Of a stretch of DNA of 7,035 bases, positions 1 through 5,983 are shown piece by piece (within the stretch, counting starts at the first letter, position 1; each line of letters starts with the position of its first letter). Made by a program: the position numbers and the translations under genes. The DNA is from Methylovirgula sp. (GTDB taxonomy: Bacteria > Pseudomonadota > Alphaproteobacteria > Rhizobiales > Beijerinckiaceae). The notes below the pieces were generated by a model. The model was not told the origin of the DNA, ran no database searches, and saw only the letters and a list, made by a program, of their open reading frames with translations. The stretch covers positions 1 through 7,035 of the forward strand of contig JASHVQ010000027.1 in NCBI GenBank assembly GCA_030044485.1. Direction: 5' to 3'.

Positions 1-1
1 G

Positions 2-1063
2 CGCATCGACCGCCACGTGCGCTTCAAGGCGCACGAACCCTCGCCCGATGAAGTCTTCTCGCGATTTCCGGCCTGGATGTGGCGCAATGTCGAGGTACAT
101 GACTTCGTCGAATGGCTGCGGGCATATAATGTGACGCGGCACGCGGCGGCGCGGACCGAGTTTCGCGGCCTCGACATTTACAGTCTCCGCAGTTCGATCG
201 CCGCCGTGCTCGCCTATCTCGACCGGGTCGATCCCGACGAGGCCAAGGCGGCGCGCAGGCGCTATGGCTGCCTCACGCCGTGGCAGGAGGATCCGGCCGG
301 CTATGGCTTGAGCGCCATCCAGCTCGGCCAGTCGCCGTGCGAGGACGCGGTGGTGGCGGAATTGCGCGCGCTGCTCGATAAAAGGCTTGCCTATGTCGGG
401 CGCGACGGCGAATCCTTCTCCGACGCCGCGCAGAACGCGCGCGTCGTGCGCGCCGCCGAATTTTATTACCGCCTCATGTACCGCAGCGCGCGCGAATCTT
501 GGAACCTGCGCGACCGGCACATGTTCGACACGCTCGTGCGGTTGCTCGACAGGCGTGGCCCTGACGCAAGGGCGATCGTCTGGGCGCATAATTCGCATAT
601 CGGCAATGCCGCGGCGACCGCCATGGGCTGGCAGGGCGAGTTCAACATCGGGGAATCCTGTCGCGCCGCCTTCGGCGATCAGGCGGTGCTGATCGGCTTC
701 GGCACGGATCGCGGAACGGTGGCGGCGGCGAGCGATTGGGACGGGCCAATGGAAGTGAAAAAGGTCCTGCCGGCGCGCGCCGACAGCCACGAACGCGTGT
801 TCCGACAAACCCGCATCCCGTCCTCTCTGACCGACTGGCGCACCGGGAAAAGCGAATTGCGCGGTATTCTCTCCCGGCCGAGGCTCGAGCGCGCCATCGG
901 CGTCGTCTATCGGCCGGAGACGGAGCTTGCGAGCCATTATTTTCAGGCGGTGCTCGCCGACCAGTTCGACGCCTATGTCTGGTTCGAGGAGACCTGTGCG
1001 GTCACGCCGCTGCCGGCCGCCCGCCCGCATGGCGCGCCGGAGACTTATCCGTTCGGCCTATGA
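2..1063 (+). CDS. Erythromycin esterase family protein, 5'-truncated by the window edge
   Basis: This frame is open from base 2 and ends at TGA 1061-1063, so 353 codons are present and the true start lies upstream. GTG at 17 is the first possible start inside the window but is probably internal, because family signature sequence (RIDRHV, matching the usual R-V-N/D-R-Y-V) precedes it. Recognisable family motifs are RFPAWMWRN near base 64, a GLDIYSL stretch near base 166, WAHNSHIG at 581-604 and NIGESCR near 646. In Ere enzymes the histidine of the HNxH segment is part of the metal-like active site that activates water; the partner His/Glu residues near the N-terminus would lie off the window. 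Ere proteins hydrolyse the macrolide lactone ring, but most chromosomal homologues have no known substrate, so macrolide resistance should not be assumed. No signal peptide or membrane segment is visible in this part. It converges on the tRNA-Ala gene. Family assignment is firm; substrate is unknown. Confidence 0.85.
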   Translation, partial: RIDRHVRFKAHEPSPDEVFSRFPAWMWRNVEVHDFVEWLRAYNVTRHAAARTEFRGLDIYSLRSSIAAVLAYLDRVDPDEAKAARRRYGCLTPWQEDPAGYGLSAIQLGQSPCEDAVVAELRALLDKRLAYVGRDGESFSDAAQNARVVRAAEFYYRLMYRSARESWNLRDRHMFDTLVRLLDRRGPDARAIVWAHNSHIGNAAATAMGWQGEFNIGESCRAAFGDQAVLIGFGTDRGTVAAASDWDGPMEVKKVLPARADSHERVFRQTRIPSSLTDWRTGKSELRGILSRPRLERAIGVVYRPETELASHYFQAVLADQFDAYVWFEETCAVTPLPAARPHGAPETYPFGL

Positions 1064-1108
1064 GTGCCGGGCCGCATTGGAAATGGAATCATCTGCGGAT
1101 GGGATAGA

Positions 1109-1184
1109 TGGTGGAGCCAGGCGGAATCGAACCGCCGACCTCTTCAATGCCATTGAAGCGCTCTCCCAACTGAGCTATGACCCC
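1109..1184 (-). tRNA. tRNA-Ala (anticodon GGC)
   Basis: Read on the minus strand this is a complete 76-nt cloverleaf. The acceptor stem GGGGTCA/TGGCTCC includes the G3:U70 wobble pair that identifies alanine tRNAs. The D arm is GCTC/GAGC, the anticodon stem CTTCA/TGAAG encloses the loop ATGGCAT with anticodon GGC at plus positions 1149-1151, and the T arm GGCGG-TTCGATT-CCGCC is perfect. The discriminator base is A, and CCA is encoded at 1109-1111. It should read GCC and GCU codons, GCC being abundant in this GC-rich genome. Its 3' end faces the end of the erythromycin-esterase-like gene, 45 bases away. A promoter candidate lies about 58 bases upstream, so a short 5' leader would need removal by RNase P. 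Confidence 0.97.
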
Positions 1185-1242
1185 ACGCCTTTGCGACCGT
1201 GTTGGGCGGACTTGGCTTGCGGGCGGCCGCGCGCGTCCGCGG

Positions 1243-1271
1243 ATATAGACATAACGGCCGGAGGCCACAAG
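1243..1271 (-). promoter_or_regulatory. Promoter candidate for tRNA-Ala
   Basis: On the minus strand CTTGTG (1271-1266) is followed after exactly 17 bases by CTATAT (1248-1243). This fits the housekeeping-promoter pattern described for rhizobia, CTTGAC-N17-CTATAT, with a perfect -10 box and four of six bases at -35. Initiation would fall near 1236, about 50 bases before the mature tRNA. It begins right at the end of the FYDLN gene and its -35 box touches the hairpin at 1270-1290. The match is seen in the sequence; promoter activity is inferred. Confidence 0.6.
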
Positions 1272-1290
1272 CCGCCGCGCTAAGGCGGCT
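1270..1290 (-). terminator. Weak terminator-like hairpin at the end of the FYDLN gene
   Basis: A perfect 7-bp inverted repeat, AGCCGCC (1270-1276) and GGCGGCT (1284-1290), encloses a 7-base loop. It overlaps the TAG stop (1291-1289) of the minus-strand FYDLN gene. On the minus strand it is followed by TGTGGCC, not a T run, so it is at best a poor intrinsic terminator. It may slow transcription or protect the 3' end. Confidence 0.3.
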
Positions 1291-1645
1291 AAGGCTCCTC
1301 GTCGGGCGCGATATCGCCGTCGATCAGGCCCGAGACGTCGTCGGTATCTTCTTCCTCTTCTTCGAGGAACGTATCGTCGGCCGGCTCGTCTTCGATTTCG
1401 ACCTCGTCCTCCGCGGCGGGTTCGACATTGGCCTCGTTCGCCTCCACCTCTTCGAGAGAGACTGTTTCCAGACCGGTTTCCGGCTCGACTTCTTCCTTCG
1501 CCGGCGGGGGGCGCACGGGACGGGTGGCCACCACTTGCTGCACCGCGCCGCACTTCGGACAGATCACCGGATTCTTGTTGAGATCAAAAAACTTCGTGCC
1601 GCATTGGTGGCATTGATGCTTGTTGCCGAGCTCGGGTTTCGCCAC
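1289..1645 (-). CDS. TIGR02300 / FYDLN acid domain protein (small acidic zinc-ribbon protein)
   Basis: The protein is 118 residues from the chosen GTG start. The N-terminus ([11 protein letters not shown]) is the conserved family start, and it carries a CxxC...CxxC zinc-ribbon pattern with cysteines at about 12, 15, 29 and 32. FFDLN at 19-23 is the motif that names the family, usually FYDLN. After a short proline-rich link (RPVRPPPAK) the rest is an extremely acidic, low-complexity, probably disordered tail with runs of Glu and Asp. The GTG at 1645-1643 is preferred over the upstream in-frame TTG at 1675, because AGAGGT (minus strand, 1657-1652) sits six bases before GTG and homologues begin at this point. 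No signal peptide or membrane segment is visible, so it should be cytoplasmic. The family is known essentially from alphaproteobacteria and its role is not established; the fold suggests binding of nucleic acid or a basic protein, which is inference only. It is divergent from aroA. Confidence 0.93.
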   Translation of the reverse strand: MAKPELGNKHQCHQCGTKFFDLNKNPVICPKCGAVQQVVATRPVRPPPAKEEVEPETGLETVSLEEVEANEANVEPAAEDEVEIEDEPADDTFLEEEEEDTDDVSGLIDGDIAPDEEP

Positions 1646-1651
1646 GGTCTG

Positions 1652-1657
1652 ACCTCT
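1652..1657 (-). promoter_or_regulatory. Ribosome binding site that fixes the GTG start of the FYDLN gene
   Basis: AGAGGT on the minus strand lies six bases before GTG 1645-1643. The longer TTG-started reading would place this site inside the coding region and would add ten residues (through GQT) not expected in the family. Confidence 0.7.
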
Positions 1658-1753
1658 GAAAGATCGCCGCCACAACGCGGCGCCGCATTCTTGCCGAAGC
1701 GCCGCGCCGGCCGACGAGGGGCGCCCGCCTGCAGGGGCGCGCTCCAGCGGCTC

Positions 1754-1782
1754 CCGTTAGTGAGGCGCGGCGCGGCTGTCAA
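1754..1782 (-). promoter_or_regulatory. Promoter candidate for the FYDLN gene
   Basis: On the minus strand a perfect TTGACA (1782-1777) is followed after 17 bases by TAACGG (1759-1754). The -35 box is ideal and the -10 box is poor (TA-A like, matching alphaproteobacterial CTAxxx when read one base earlier). Initiation near 1747 would give a leader of about 100 bases. That leader would include a 6-bp GC hairpin, GCGCCC (1721-1726) with GGGCGC (1735-1740). Confidence 0.5.
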
Positions 1783-1954
1783 TTAGAACTTGCGGCCAAT
1801 TTAGCCCGACTTTGGGCGCTGAACTTTGCACGCCGCGGCGGATAAGATTCGCGACGCGCCGGCACGCGATTGGCTCATGACACCGCCCCGACCCGCGTGT
1901 TACCAGCACGAAAGCCGCGCCTGCGGCGCAAACTCTACGGATTGAGCCGGTTTG

Positions 1955-3292
1955 ATGAAGGTTTTGCCGCAATCTGCGCCGCTCAGCGGCGAGCCGAGCG
2001 GCCCGCTGCGCGGCCGGCTGCGGCCGCCCGGCGACAAATCCATATCGCACCGCGCCTTAATTCTCGGTCTGCTCGCCGTCGGCCGCACCGAAATCGAAGG
2101 GCTGCTCGAAAGCGCCGACGTACTGCATAGCGGCGAAGCCTGCCGTGCGCTCGGCGCGAAGATCGAGCGGCGCGGCGCGGGCCGCTGGAACGTCTGGGGC
2201 GCCGGCCTCGGCTCTTTGCTTGCGCCGCGCTCCAGCCTCGATTTTGGCAATGCCGGAACGGGAACGCGCCTCATGATGGGCGTGGTTGCGGGCCACGGCG
2301 TCGCGGCGCGATTCGACGGCGATCAATCGCTGCGCAAACGACCAATGCGCCGCGTGCTCGATCCGCTCGTCGAAATGGGCGCCGAAGTCCTGGAAGAAGC
2401 GGCGGGCGGCCGCTGTCCGATTCTTCTCAAAGGCACGCCCGAACCCTTGCCGATCGACTACGAAACGCCCGTCGCCTCGGCGCAGATCAAGTCCGCTATC
2501 TTGCTGGCTGGCCTCAATTCGCCCGGGCGCACCCTGCTCATCGAGCCGCAAGCGAGCCGCGACCATACCGAGAAAATGCTCGCCTATTTCGGCGCCACGA
2601 TTGCAAGCGAGCCTTTTGGACGGGGACGCAGAATTCAACTCGAGGGCCGCCCCGAGCTTCGCGCTTCGCGCATTGTCGTGCCGGCCGATCCGTCGTCCGC
2701 CGCCTTTCCGATCGTTGCCGCGCTCATCGTGCCGCGCTCCGACGTGCGCATCGAGGGGATGATGACGAACCCGCTGCGCACCGGCCTTTTGCAAAGCCTG
2801 CGGGAGATGGGCGCCGACATCGACGTGCTCGACGAAGGCGAGGCGGGCGGCGAGCGCACCGCCGATCTCCGCGTCAAGCATTCGGCGCTGCGCGGCATCG
2901 ACGTGCCCGCCGAGCGCGCCCCCTCGATGATCGACGAATATCCGATCCTCGCCATTGCCGCGGCGTTCGCAAAGGGGGCAACGCGCATGCGCGGCTTGAG
3001 CGAGCTGCGTGTGAAAGAATCCGACCGACTGGCCGGTATCGCAGCGGGACTGAAAGCGGCGGGCGTTGCCGCGGCAATCGAAGGCGACGATCTGATCGTC
3101 GAAGGCCGCGGCGGCGATGTGCCGGGCGGCGGGCTTGCGCCGACCCATCTCGATCATCGCATCGCGATGAGCTTTCTCTGTCTTGGGCTCGCGGCGCGCC
3201 GCAAGATGGCGGTCGACGATGCGAGCATGATCGCGACGAGCTTCCCGAGCTTTGTCGCCGACATGACGAAATTGGGGGCGCGCTTTTCATGA
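1955..3292 (+). CDS. aroA: 3-phosphoshikimate 1-carboxyvinyltransferase (EPSP synthase, class II type)
   Basis: The enzyme transfers the enolpyruvyl group of PEP to shikimate-3-phosphate, the sixth step of the cytoplasmic shikimate pathway to chorismate and aromatic amino acids. The protein is 445 residues, normal length. Landmarks in order are GDKSISHR (26-33, with the substrate-binding Lys28), NAGTGTR (99-105), SAQIK (175-179), RDHTE (202-206), NPLR (272-275), the catalytic SMIDEYPI region (Asp327), LRVKESDR (351-358) and LDHRIAMSF (from 399). GDKS, SAQxK and RxHxE are class II marks shared with the Agrobacterium CP4 enzyme. However, the position of CP4 Ala100 is Gly here, and the CP4 NPTR is NPLR. 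An in-frame TGA at 1943-1945 limits the start to TTG 1952 or ATG 1955; ATG is chosen, although no clear Shine-Dalgarno site precedes it. The gene overlaps cmk by four bases, so translation is probably coupled. Confidence 0.97.
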   Translation: MKVLPQSAPLSGEPSGPLRGRLRPPGDKSISHRALILGLLAVGRTEIEGLLESADVLHSGEACRALGAKIERRGAGRWNVWGAGLGSLLAPRSSLDFGNAGTGTRLMMGVVAGHGVAARFDGDQSLRKRPMRRVLDPLVEMGAEVLEEAAGGRCPILLKGTPEPLPIDYETPVASAQIKSAILLAGLNSPGRTLLIEPQASRDHTEKMLAYFGATIASEPFGRGRRIQLEGRPELRASRIVVPADPSSAAFPIVAALIVPRSDVRIEGMMTNPLRTGLLQSLREMGADIDVLDEGEAGGERTADLRVKHSALRGIDVPAERAPSMIDEYPILAIAAAFAKGATRMRGLSELRVKESDRLAGIAAGLKAAGVAAAIEGDDLIVEGRGGDVPGGGLAPTHLDHRIAMSFLCLGLAARRKMAVDDASMIATSFPSFVADMTKLGARFS

Positions 3293-3951
3293 TTGTCGCC
3301 ATCGACGGCCCGGCCGCCTCCGGCAAAGGCACATTGGCGCGCCGCCTGGCGCAAGATCTCGGTCTGCCGCATCTCGATACCGGGCTTCTGTATCGCGCCA
3401 CGGCGCGGGCGCTGCTCGATCACGGCCAAAATCTGAGCAACGTTACGGCGGCGGTCGCCGCGGCGCGCGGCCTATCGCTCACCGATTTCGACGCCATGGC
3501 GCTGCGCGGCCGCGAAATGGGCGAAGCGGCCTCGATCGTCGCCGCCGTTCCCGAAGTGCGGGCCGCGCTCGTCGATCTGCAACGCGAATTCGCCAAGCGC
3601 CCGGGCGGGGCCGTCCTCGACGGGCGCGACATCGGGACGGTGATCTGTCCGGAGGCGCAGGTGAAGATTTTCGTCACCGCAAGCCCGGAGACGCGCGCCA
3701 GCCGCCGCGCGTTGGAGCTTAAGGCGCAGGGCGAGGCGGTCGATTACGCCGAAATTCTCGAGGACATCCGCCGCCGCGATGCGCGCGATGCAAACCGCGC
3801 CACGGCGCCCTTGAGGACGGCCGAGGACGCCGTCGTGCTCGACACGACGAAACTCGACATAGAAGCGGCCTACAAGGCGGCGCTGGGGATCGTCGAGAAG
3901 AGGCTTATCGAGGCGGGAATATCTTCTTCGCGCTCGCTTAGGCCGATGTAA
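3289..3951 (+). CDS. cmk: (d)CMP kinase (cytidylate kinase)
   Basis: The protein is 220 residues, the usual length for bacterial CMP kinases. It phosphorylates CMP and dCMP to the diphosphates with ATP, recycling cytidine nucleotides from RNA turnover and lipid synthesis. The P-loop GPAASGKGT is at residues 7-15, DTGLLYR at 30-36 lies in the nucleotide-monophosphate site, DGRDIGT at 111-117 is the family signature for CMP recognition, and the arginine-rich lid [10 protein letters not shown] is at 161-170. The segment of about residues 60-105 corresponds to the CMP-binding insert that separates bacterial CMP kinases from other NMP kinases. ATG 3289 overlaps the aroA stop as ATGA, which fixes the start and suggests co-transcription. 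The last 10 or so residues ([11 protein letters not shown]) look like a variable tail. rpsA follows after 204 bases, as in the common aroA-cmk-rpsA cluster. Confidence 0.96.
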   Translation: MIVAIDGPAASGKGTLARRLAQDLGLPHLDTGLLYRATARALLDHGQNLSNVTAAVAAARGLSLTDFDAMALRGREMGEAASIVAAVPEVRAALVDLQREFAKRPGGAVLDGRDIGTVICPEAQVKIFVTASPETRASRRALELKAQGEAVDYAEILEDIRRRDARDANRATAPLRTAEDAVVLDTTKLDIEAAYKAALGIVEKRLIEAGISSSRSLRPM

Positions 3952-3972
3952 GAGGCGGCCGCCGCGCCACCC

Positions 3973-4002
3973 CTTGCCGCCTCGCTCCTCCCTTGCTACA
4001 TA
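3973..4002 (+). promoter_or_regulatory. Promoter candidate for rpsA
   Basis: CTTGCC (3973-3978) is followed after 17 bases by CTACAT (3996-4001). Read one base along, this is TTGCCG-N17-TACATA. Both boxes are one or two bases from the rhizobial CTTGAC/CTATAT pattern. Initiation near 4008 would leave a leader of about 148 bases before rpsA. It lies just after the cmk stop, so rpsA could be transcribed independently of aroA-cmk. Confidence 0.6.
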
Positions 4003-4007
4003 GCGCC

Positions 4008-4155
4008 CGAACCCGCTTCTCCCTGCCGTCCCCGCGCCGGCTCGCCCAAAAGGCGAAGGTCCTGTCGCAACGCCGACGGACGCCGGCAGGCCGGAGCGCC
4101 ACCCACACCAGCCTAAGGCCGGCGCCGCCCGCATCCGGGCATATCAGGAGAATCA
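4008..4155 (+). promoter_or_regulatory. Structured 5' leader of rpsA
   Basis: Between the promoter candidate and ATG 4156 no reading frame looks coding. Short hairpins can be drawn at TCGCC/GGCGA (4042-4046 with 4052-4056, loop CAAAA), GTCG/CGAC (4064-4067 with 4074-4077) and GCCCG/CGGGC (4127-4131 with 4136-4140, loop CATC). The last hairpin ends five bases before the Shine-Dalgarno AGGAG at 4146-4150. S1 represses its own mRNA through leader structure in E. coli; whether this unrelated leader does the same is inference. Confidence 0.4.
4146..4151 (+). promoter_or_regulatory. Ribosome binding site of rpsA
   Basis: AGGAGA is the strongest Shine-Dalgarno match among the genes of this window. 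It sits four bases before ATG 4156, or five when counted from AGGAG, and confirms that start. Confidence 0.8.
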
Positions 4156-5913
4156 ATGTCGTCCACCCAGACCTACGCGCCGACGCGCGAGGATTTTGCC
4201 GCGTTGCTCGACGAGAGCTACGGCGGGAACGAGGCCCTCGAAGGCTCGGTCATCAAAGGCATCGTCGTCGCCCTCGAAAAGGACGTGGCGGTCATCGACG
4301 TGGGGCTGAAGACCGAAGGCCGCGTCGCCCTAAAGGAATTTCAGGGACCCGGCCGCGAAGGCACGCTGCATGTCGGCGACGAGGTCGAGGTCTATCTCGA
4401 GCGGATCGAGAACGCGCTCGGCGAGGCGGTGATCTCGCGCGACAAGGCGCGCCGCGAGGAGAGCTGGGTAAGGCTCGAGCGGGCGTTCGAAAAGCAGGAG
4501 AAGGTCGAGGGCGTGATCTTCAACCAGGTGAAGGGCGGGTTCACCGTCGACCTCGACGGCGCCGTCGCCTTCCTGCCGCGCAGCCAGGTCGATATCCGTC
4601 CGGTGCGCGACGTCGGCCCGCTCATGCACGCCCCGCAGCAATTCCAGATCCTGAAAATGGACCGCCGCCGCGGCAATATCGTCGTCTCGCGCCGTACCGT
4701 GCTCGAGGAATCGCGCGCCGAACAGCGCCACGAGATCGTCGCCAATCTCGAAGAGGGGCAGATCATCGACGGAGTCGTCAAGAACATCACCGACTACGGC
4801 GCCTTCGTCGATCTCGGCGGCATCGACGGGCTCCTGCACGTGACCGACATCGCCTGGCGGCGCGTCAATCATCCGAGCGAGGTGCTCAACATCGGCCAGA
4901 CGGTGCGCGTCAAGATCATCAAGATCAATCACGAGACGCACCGCATATCGCTCGGCATGAAGCAATTGCTCGAGGATCACTGGCAGAACATCGAGACCAA
5001 ATATCCGGTCGGGGCGCGCTTCCACGGCCGGGTCACGAACATCACCGATTACGGCGCGTTCGTCGAATTGGAACCCGGCATCGAAGGCCTGATCCACGTC
5101 TCCGAAATGTCCTGGACGAAGAAGAACGTTCATCCCGGCAAGATCGTCGCGACGAGCCAGGAGGTCGACGTCCAAGTCCTCGAAGTCGATCCCGTCAAGC
5201 GCCGCATTTCGCTCGGCCTTAAACAGACGCTTCCCAATCCGTGGCAGGCCTTCGCCGAGAAACATCCGGTCGGCAGCGAAGTCGAGGGCGAGGTCAAGAA
5301 CAAGACCGAGTTCGGACTGTTCATCGGGCTCGAGGGCGATGTCGACGGTATGGTGCATCTCTCCGATCTCGACTGGAACAAGCCGGGCGAACAGGTGATC
5401 GAGGACTTCAAGAAGGGCGACGTGGTGCGCGCCAAAGTCCTCGACGTCGATATCGAGAAGGAGCGCATCTCGCTCGGCGTCAAACAGCTTTCCCCCGATC
5501 CTTTCGCGGCCAAGCCCGCCGGGGCGGCGGAGGCGGGAGATCTCAAGAAGGGCGCCATTGTGACCTGCGAAGTCGTCGAGGTGAAGGACGGCGGCATCGA
5601 CGTAAAGATCGCCGGCACGGATCTTACCGCGTTCATCAAACGCGGCGAGCTGGCCCGCGACCGCGCCGACCAGCGGCCGGACAGGTTTTCCGTCGGCCAA
5701 AAGGTCGATGCGCGCATCACCCAATTCGACCGGCGTGCCCGCAAGGTAGGCGTGTCGATCGAGGCGCTCGAAGTCGCCGAGGAAAAGGAGGCGATCGCCC
5801 AATTCGGTTCGGCCGATTCCGGCGCGGTGCTCGGCGATATTTTGGGCGCGGCGCTGAAAGCGCGCGATACCGACACGAAAAAGCCGCGGAAAAAGAAAAC
5901 CACACAGGAATGA
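4156..5913 (+). CDS. rpsA: 30S ribosomal protein S1
   Basis: The protein has 585 residues and six S1 (OB-fold) RNA-binding repeats at roughly 30-98, 115-181, 201-270, 286-356, 373-443 and 464-536, as in the 557-residue E. coli protein. The first two repeats normally dock S1 on the 30S subunit through S2, and repeats 3-6 bind and unfold mRNA leaders. Repeats 3, 4 and 5 show the classic pattern: NITDYGAFVDL and GLLHVTDIAW in 3, NITDYGAFVEL and GLIHVSEMSW in 4, NKTEFGLFIGL and GMVHLSDLDW in 5. Repeats 1, 2 and 6 are more diverged, as is usual. The tail after about 565 is lysine-rich (KKPRKKK) and probably disordered. ATG 4156 has a good AGGAG site. The gene has its own promoter candidate downstream of cmk, and a strong hairpin lies 12 bases after the stop. 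Confidence 0.97.
   Translation: MSSTQTYAPTREDFAALLDESYGGNEALEGSVIKGIVVALEKDVAVIDVGLKTEGRVALKEFQGPGREGTLHVGDEVEVYLERIENALGEAVISRDKARREESWVRLERAFEKQEKVEGVIFNQVKGGFTVDLDGAVAFLPRSQVDIRPVRDVGPLMHAPQQFQILKMDRRRGNIVVSRRTVLEESRAEQRHEIVANLEEGQIIDGVVKNITDYGAFVDLGGIDGLLHVTDIAWRRVNHPSEVLNIGQTVRVKIIKINHETHRISLGMKQLLEDHWQNIETKYPVGARFHGRVTNITDYGAFVELEPGIEGLIHVSEMSWTKKNVHPGKIVATSQEVDVQVLEVDPVKRRISLGLKQTLPNPWQAFAEKHPVGSEVEGEVKNKTEFGLFIGLEGDVDGMVHLSDLDWNKPGEQVIEDFKKGDVVRAKVLDVDIEKERISLGVKQLSPDPFAAKPAGAAEAGDLKKGAIVTCEVVEVKDGGIDVKIAGTDLTAFIKRGELARDRADQRPDRFSVGQKVDARITQFDRRARKVGVSIEALEVAEEKEAIAQFGSADSGAVLGDILGAALKARDTDTKKPRKKKTTQE
4783..4811 (+). repeat. Direct DNA repeat, copy 1, in S1 domain 3 of rpsA
   Basis: These 29 bases encode NITDYGAFV plus the first two bases of the next codon. 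They match 5038-5066 at 27 of 29 positions, with the copies 255 bases (85 codons) apart. It reflects repeated S1 domains, not a mobile repeat. Confidence 0.8.
5038..5066 (+). repeat. Direct DNA repeat, copy 2, in S1 domain 4 of rpsA
   Basis: This is the second copy of the 29-base segment at 4783-4811. It differs only at two third-codon positions (C to T and C to G), so the encoded residues are the same. Confidence 0.8.
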
Positions 5914-5925
5914 ACCTCGGCGGCG

Positions 5926-5948
5926 GGCCGCGCGAATGCCGTGCGGCC
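5926..5948 (+). terminator. Strong GC hairpin downstream of rpsA, possible terminator
   Basis: GGCCGCGCG (5926-5934) pairs with CGTGCGGCC (5940-5948) over 9 bp with one G-U pair, around the loop AATGC. It starts 12 bases after the rpsA stop. No T run follows, so it is not a classic intrinsic terminator; it may act as an mRNA 3'-end stabiliser or a weak terminator before sppA. Confidence 0.45.
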
Positions 5949-5972
5949 GGCTCGATGCGTCCCGTGAACTAT

Positions 5973-5983
5973 TTGTGACATAG
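5973..5983 (+). promoter_or_regulatory. Possible -10 region of an sppA promoter
   Basis: TTGTGACATAG followed by TCCCGAA closely resembles TTGCTACATAG plus CGCCCGAA at the rpsA promoter (3993-4011). No convincing -35 box is found 17 bases upstream of the TGACAT core. If active, initiation near 5988 would leave a leader of about 100 bases. Confidence 0.35.

Larger units (their letters stand above)
1646..1954. other. Divergent intergenic spacer between the FYDLN gene and aroA
   Basis: This 309-base gap holds no convincing gene on either strand. The left part is very GC-rich and contains the minus-strand promoter candidate and small inverted repeats. The middle (about 1778-1830) is relatively AT-rich and would suit regulatory contacts for both directions. 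On the plus strand I could not pair a good -35 with a -10 box at normal spacing: TTGCAC at 1826-1831 has only GATAAG at 1841, too close. A 5-bp hairpin GCCGC/GCGGC (1914-1918 and 1923-1927) lies 28 bases before the aroA start. The aroA promoter therefore remains unidentified. Confidence 0.6.

Noticed and set aside
1064..1108. Possible terminator for tRNA-Ala
   Set aside because: Only a 4-bp stem (CATC/GATG on the minus strand) can be drawn, with no T run; this is too weak to call.
1089..1553. 154-codon minus-strand frame running through the tRNA gene
   Set aside because: It is Arg/Gly-rich, overlaps both tRNA-Ala and the FYDLN gene in another frame, and has no motif.
1199..1786. 195-codon plus-strand frame opposite the FYDLN gene
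   Set aside because: The minus-strand reading has a zinc ribbon, the family N-terminus and a Shine-Dalgarno site. The plus reading is the Phe/Leu/Arg-rich mirror of its acidic tail and crosses the promoter region.
1863..1899. Inverted repeat CACGCG...CGCGTG upstream of aroA
   Set aside because: It is six bases with a 25-base gap in GC-rich DNA, well within chance expectation.
1870..2130. Small plus-strand frame starting in the spacer and entering aroA
   Set aside because: Two thirds of it overlaps the conserved aroA N-terminus in another frame, and it has basic low-complexity composition and no ribosome site.
2057..3157. 366-codon minus-strand frame opposite aroA
   Set aside because: It is a shadow of aroA, whose motifs are unambiguous. 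The antisense product has no recognisable domain.
3993..5222. 409-codon plus-strand frame overlapping the rpsA leader and the first two thirds of rpsA
   Set aside because: Its product is arginine-rich low-complexity sequence typical of a +1 shadow of a GC-rich gene, and it has no ribosome site.
4330..5802. 490-codon open frame on the minus strand opposite rpsA
   Set aside because: It lies fully inside the certain S1 gene. Its Asp/Leu-rich product is the mirror of GC-biased Glu, Ile and Val codons, and it shows no family motif.
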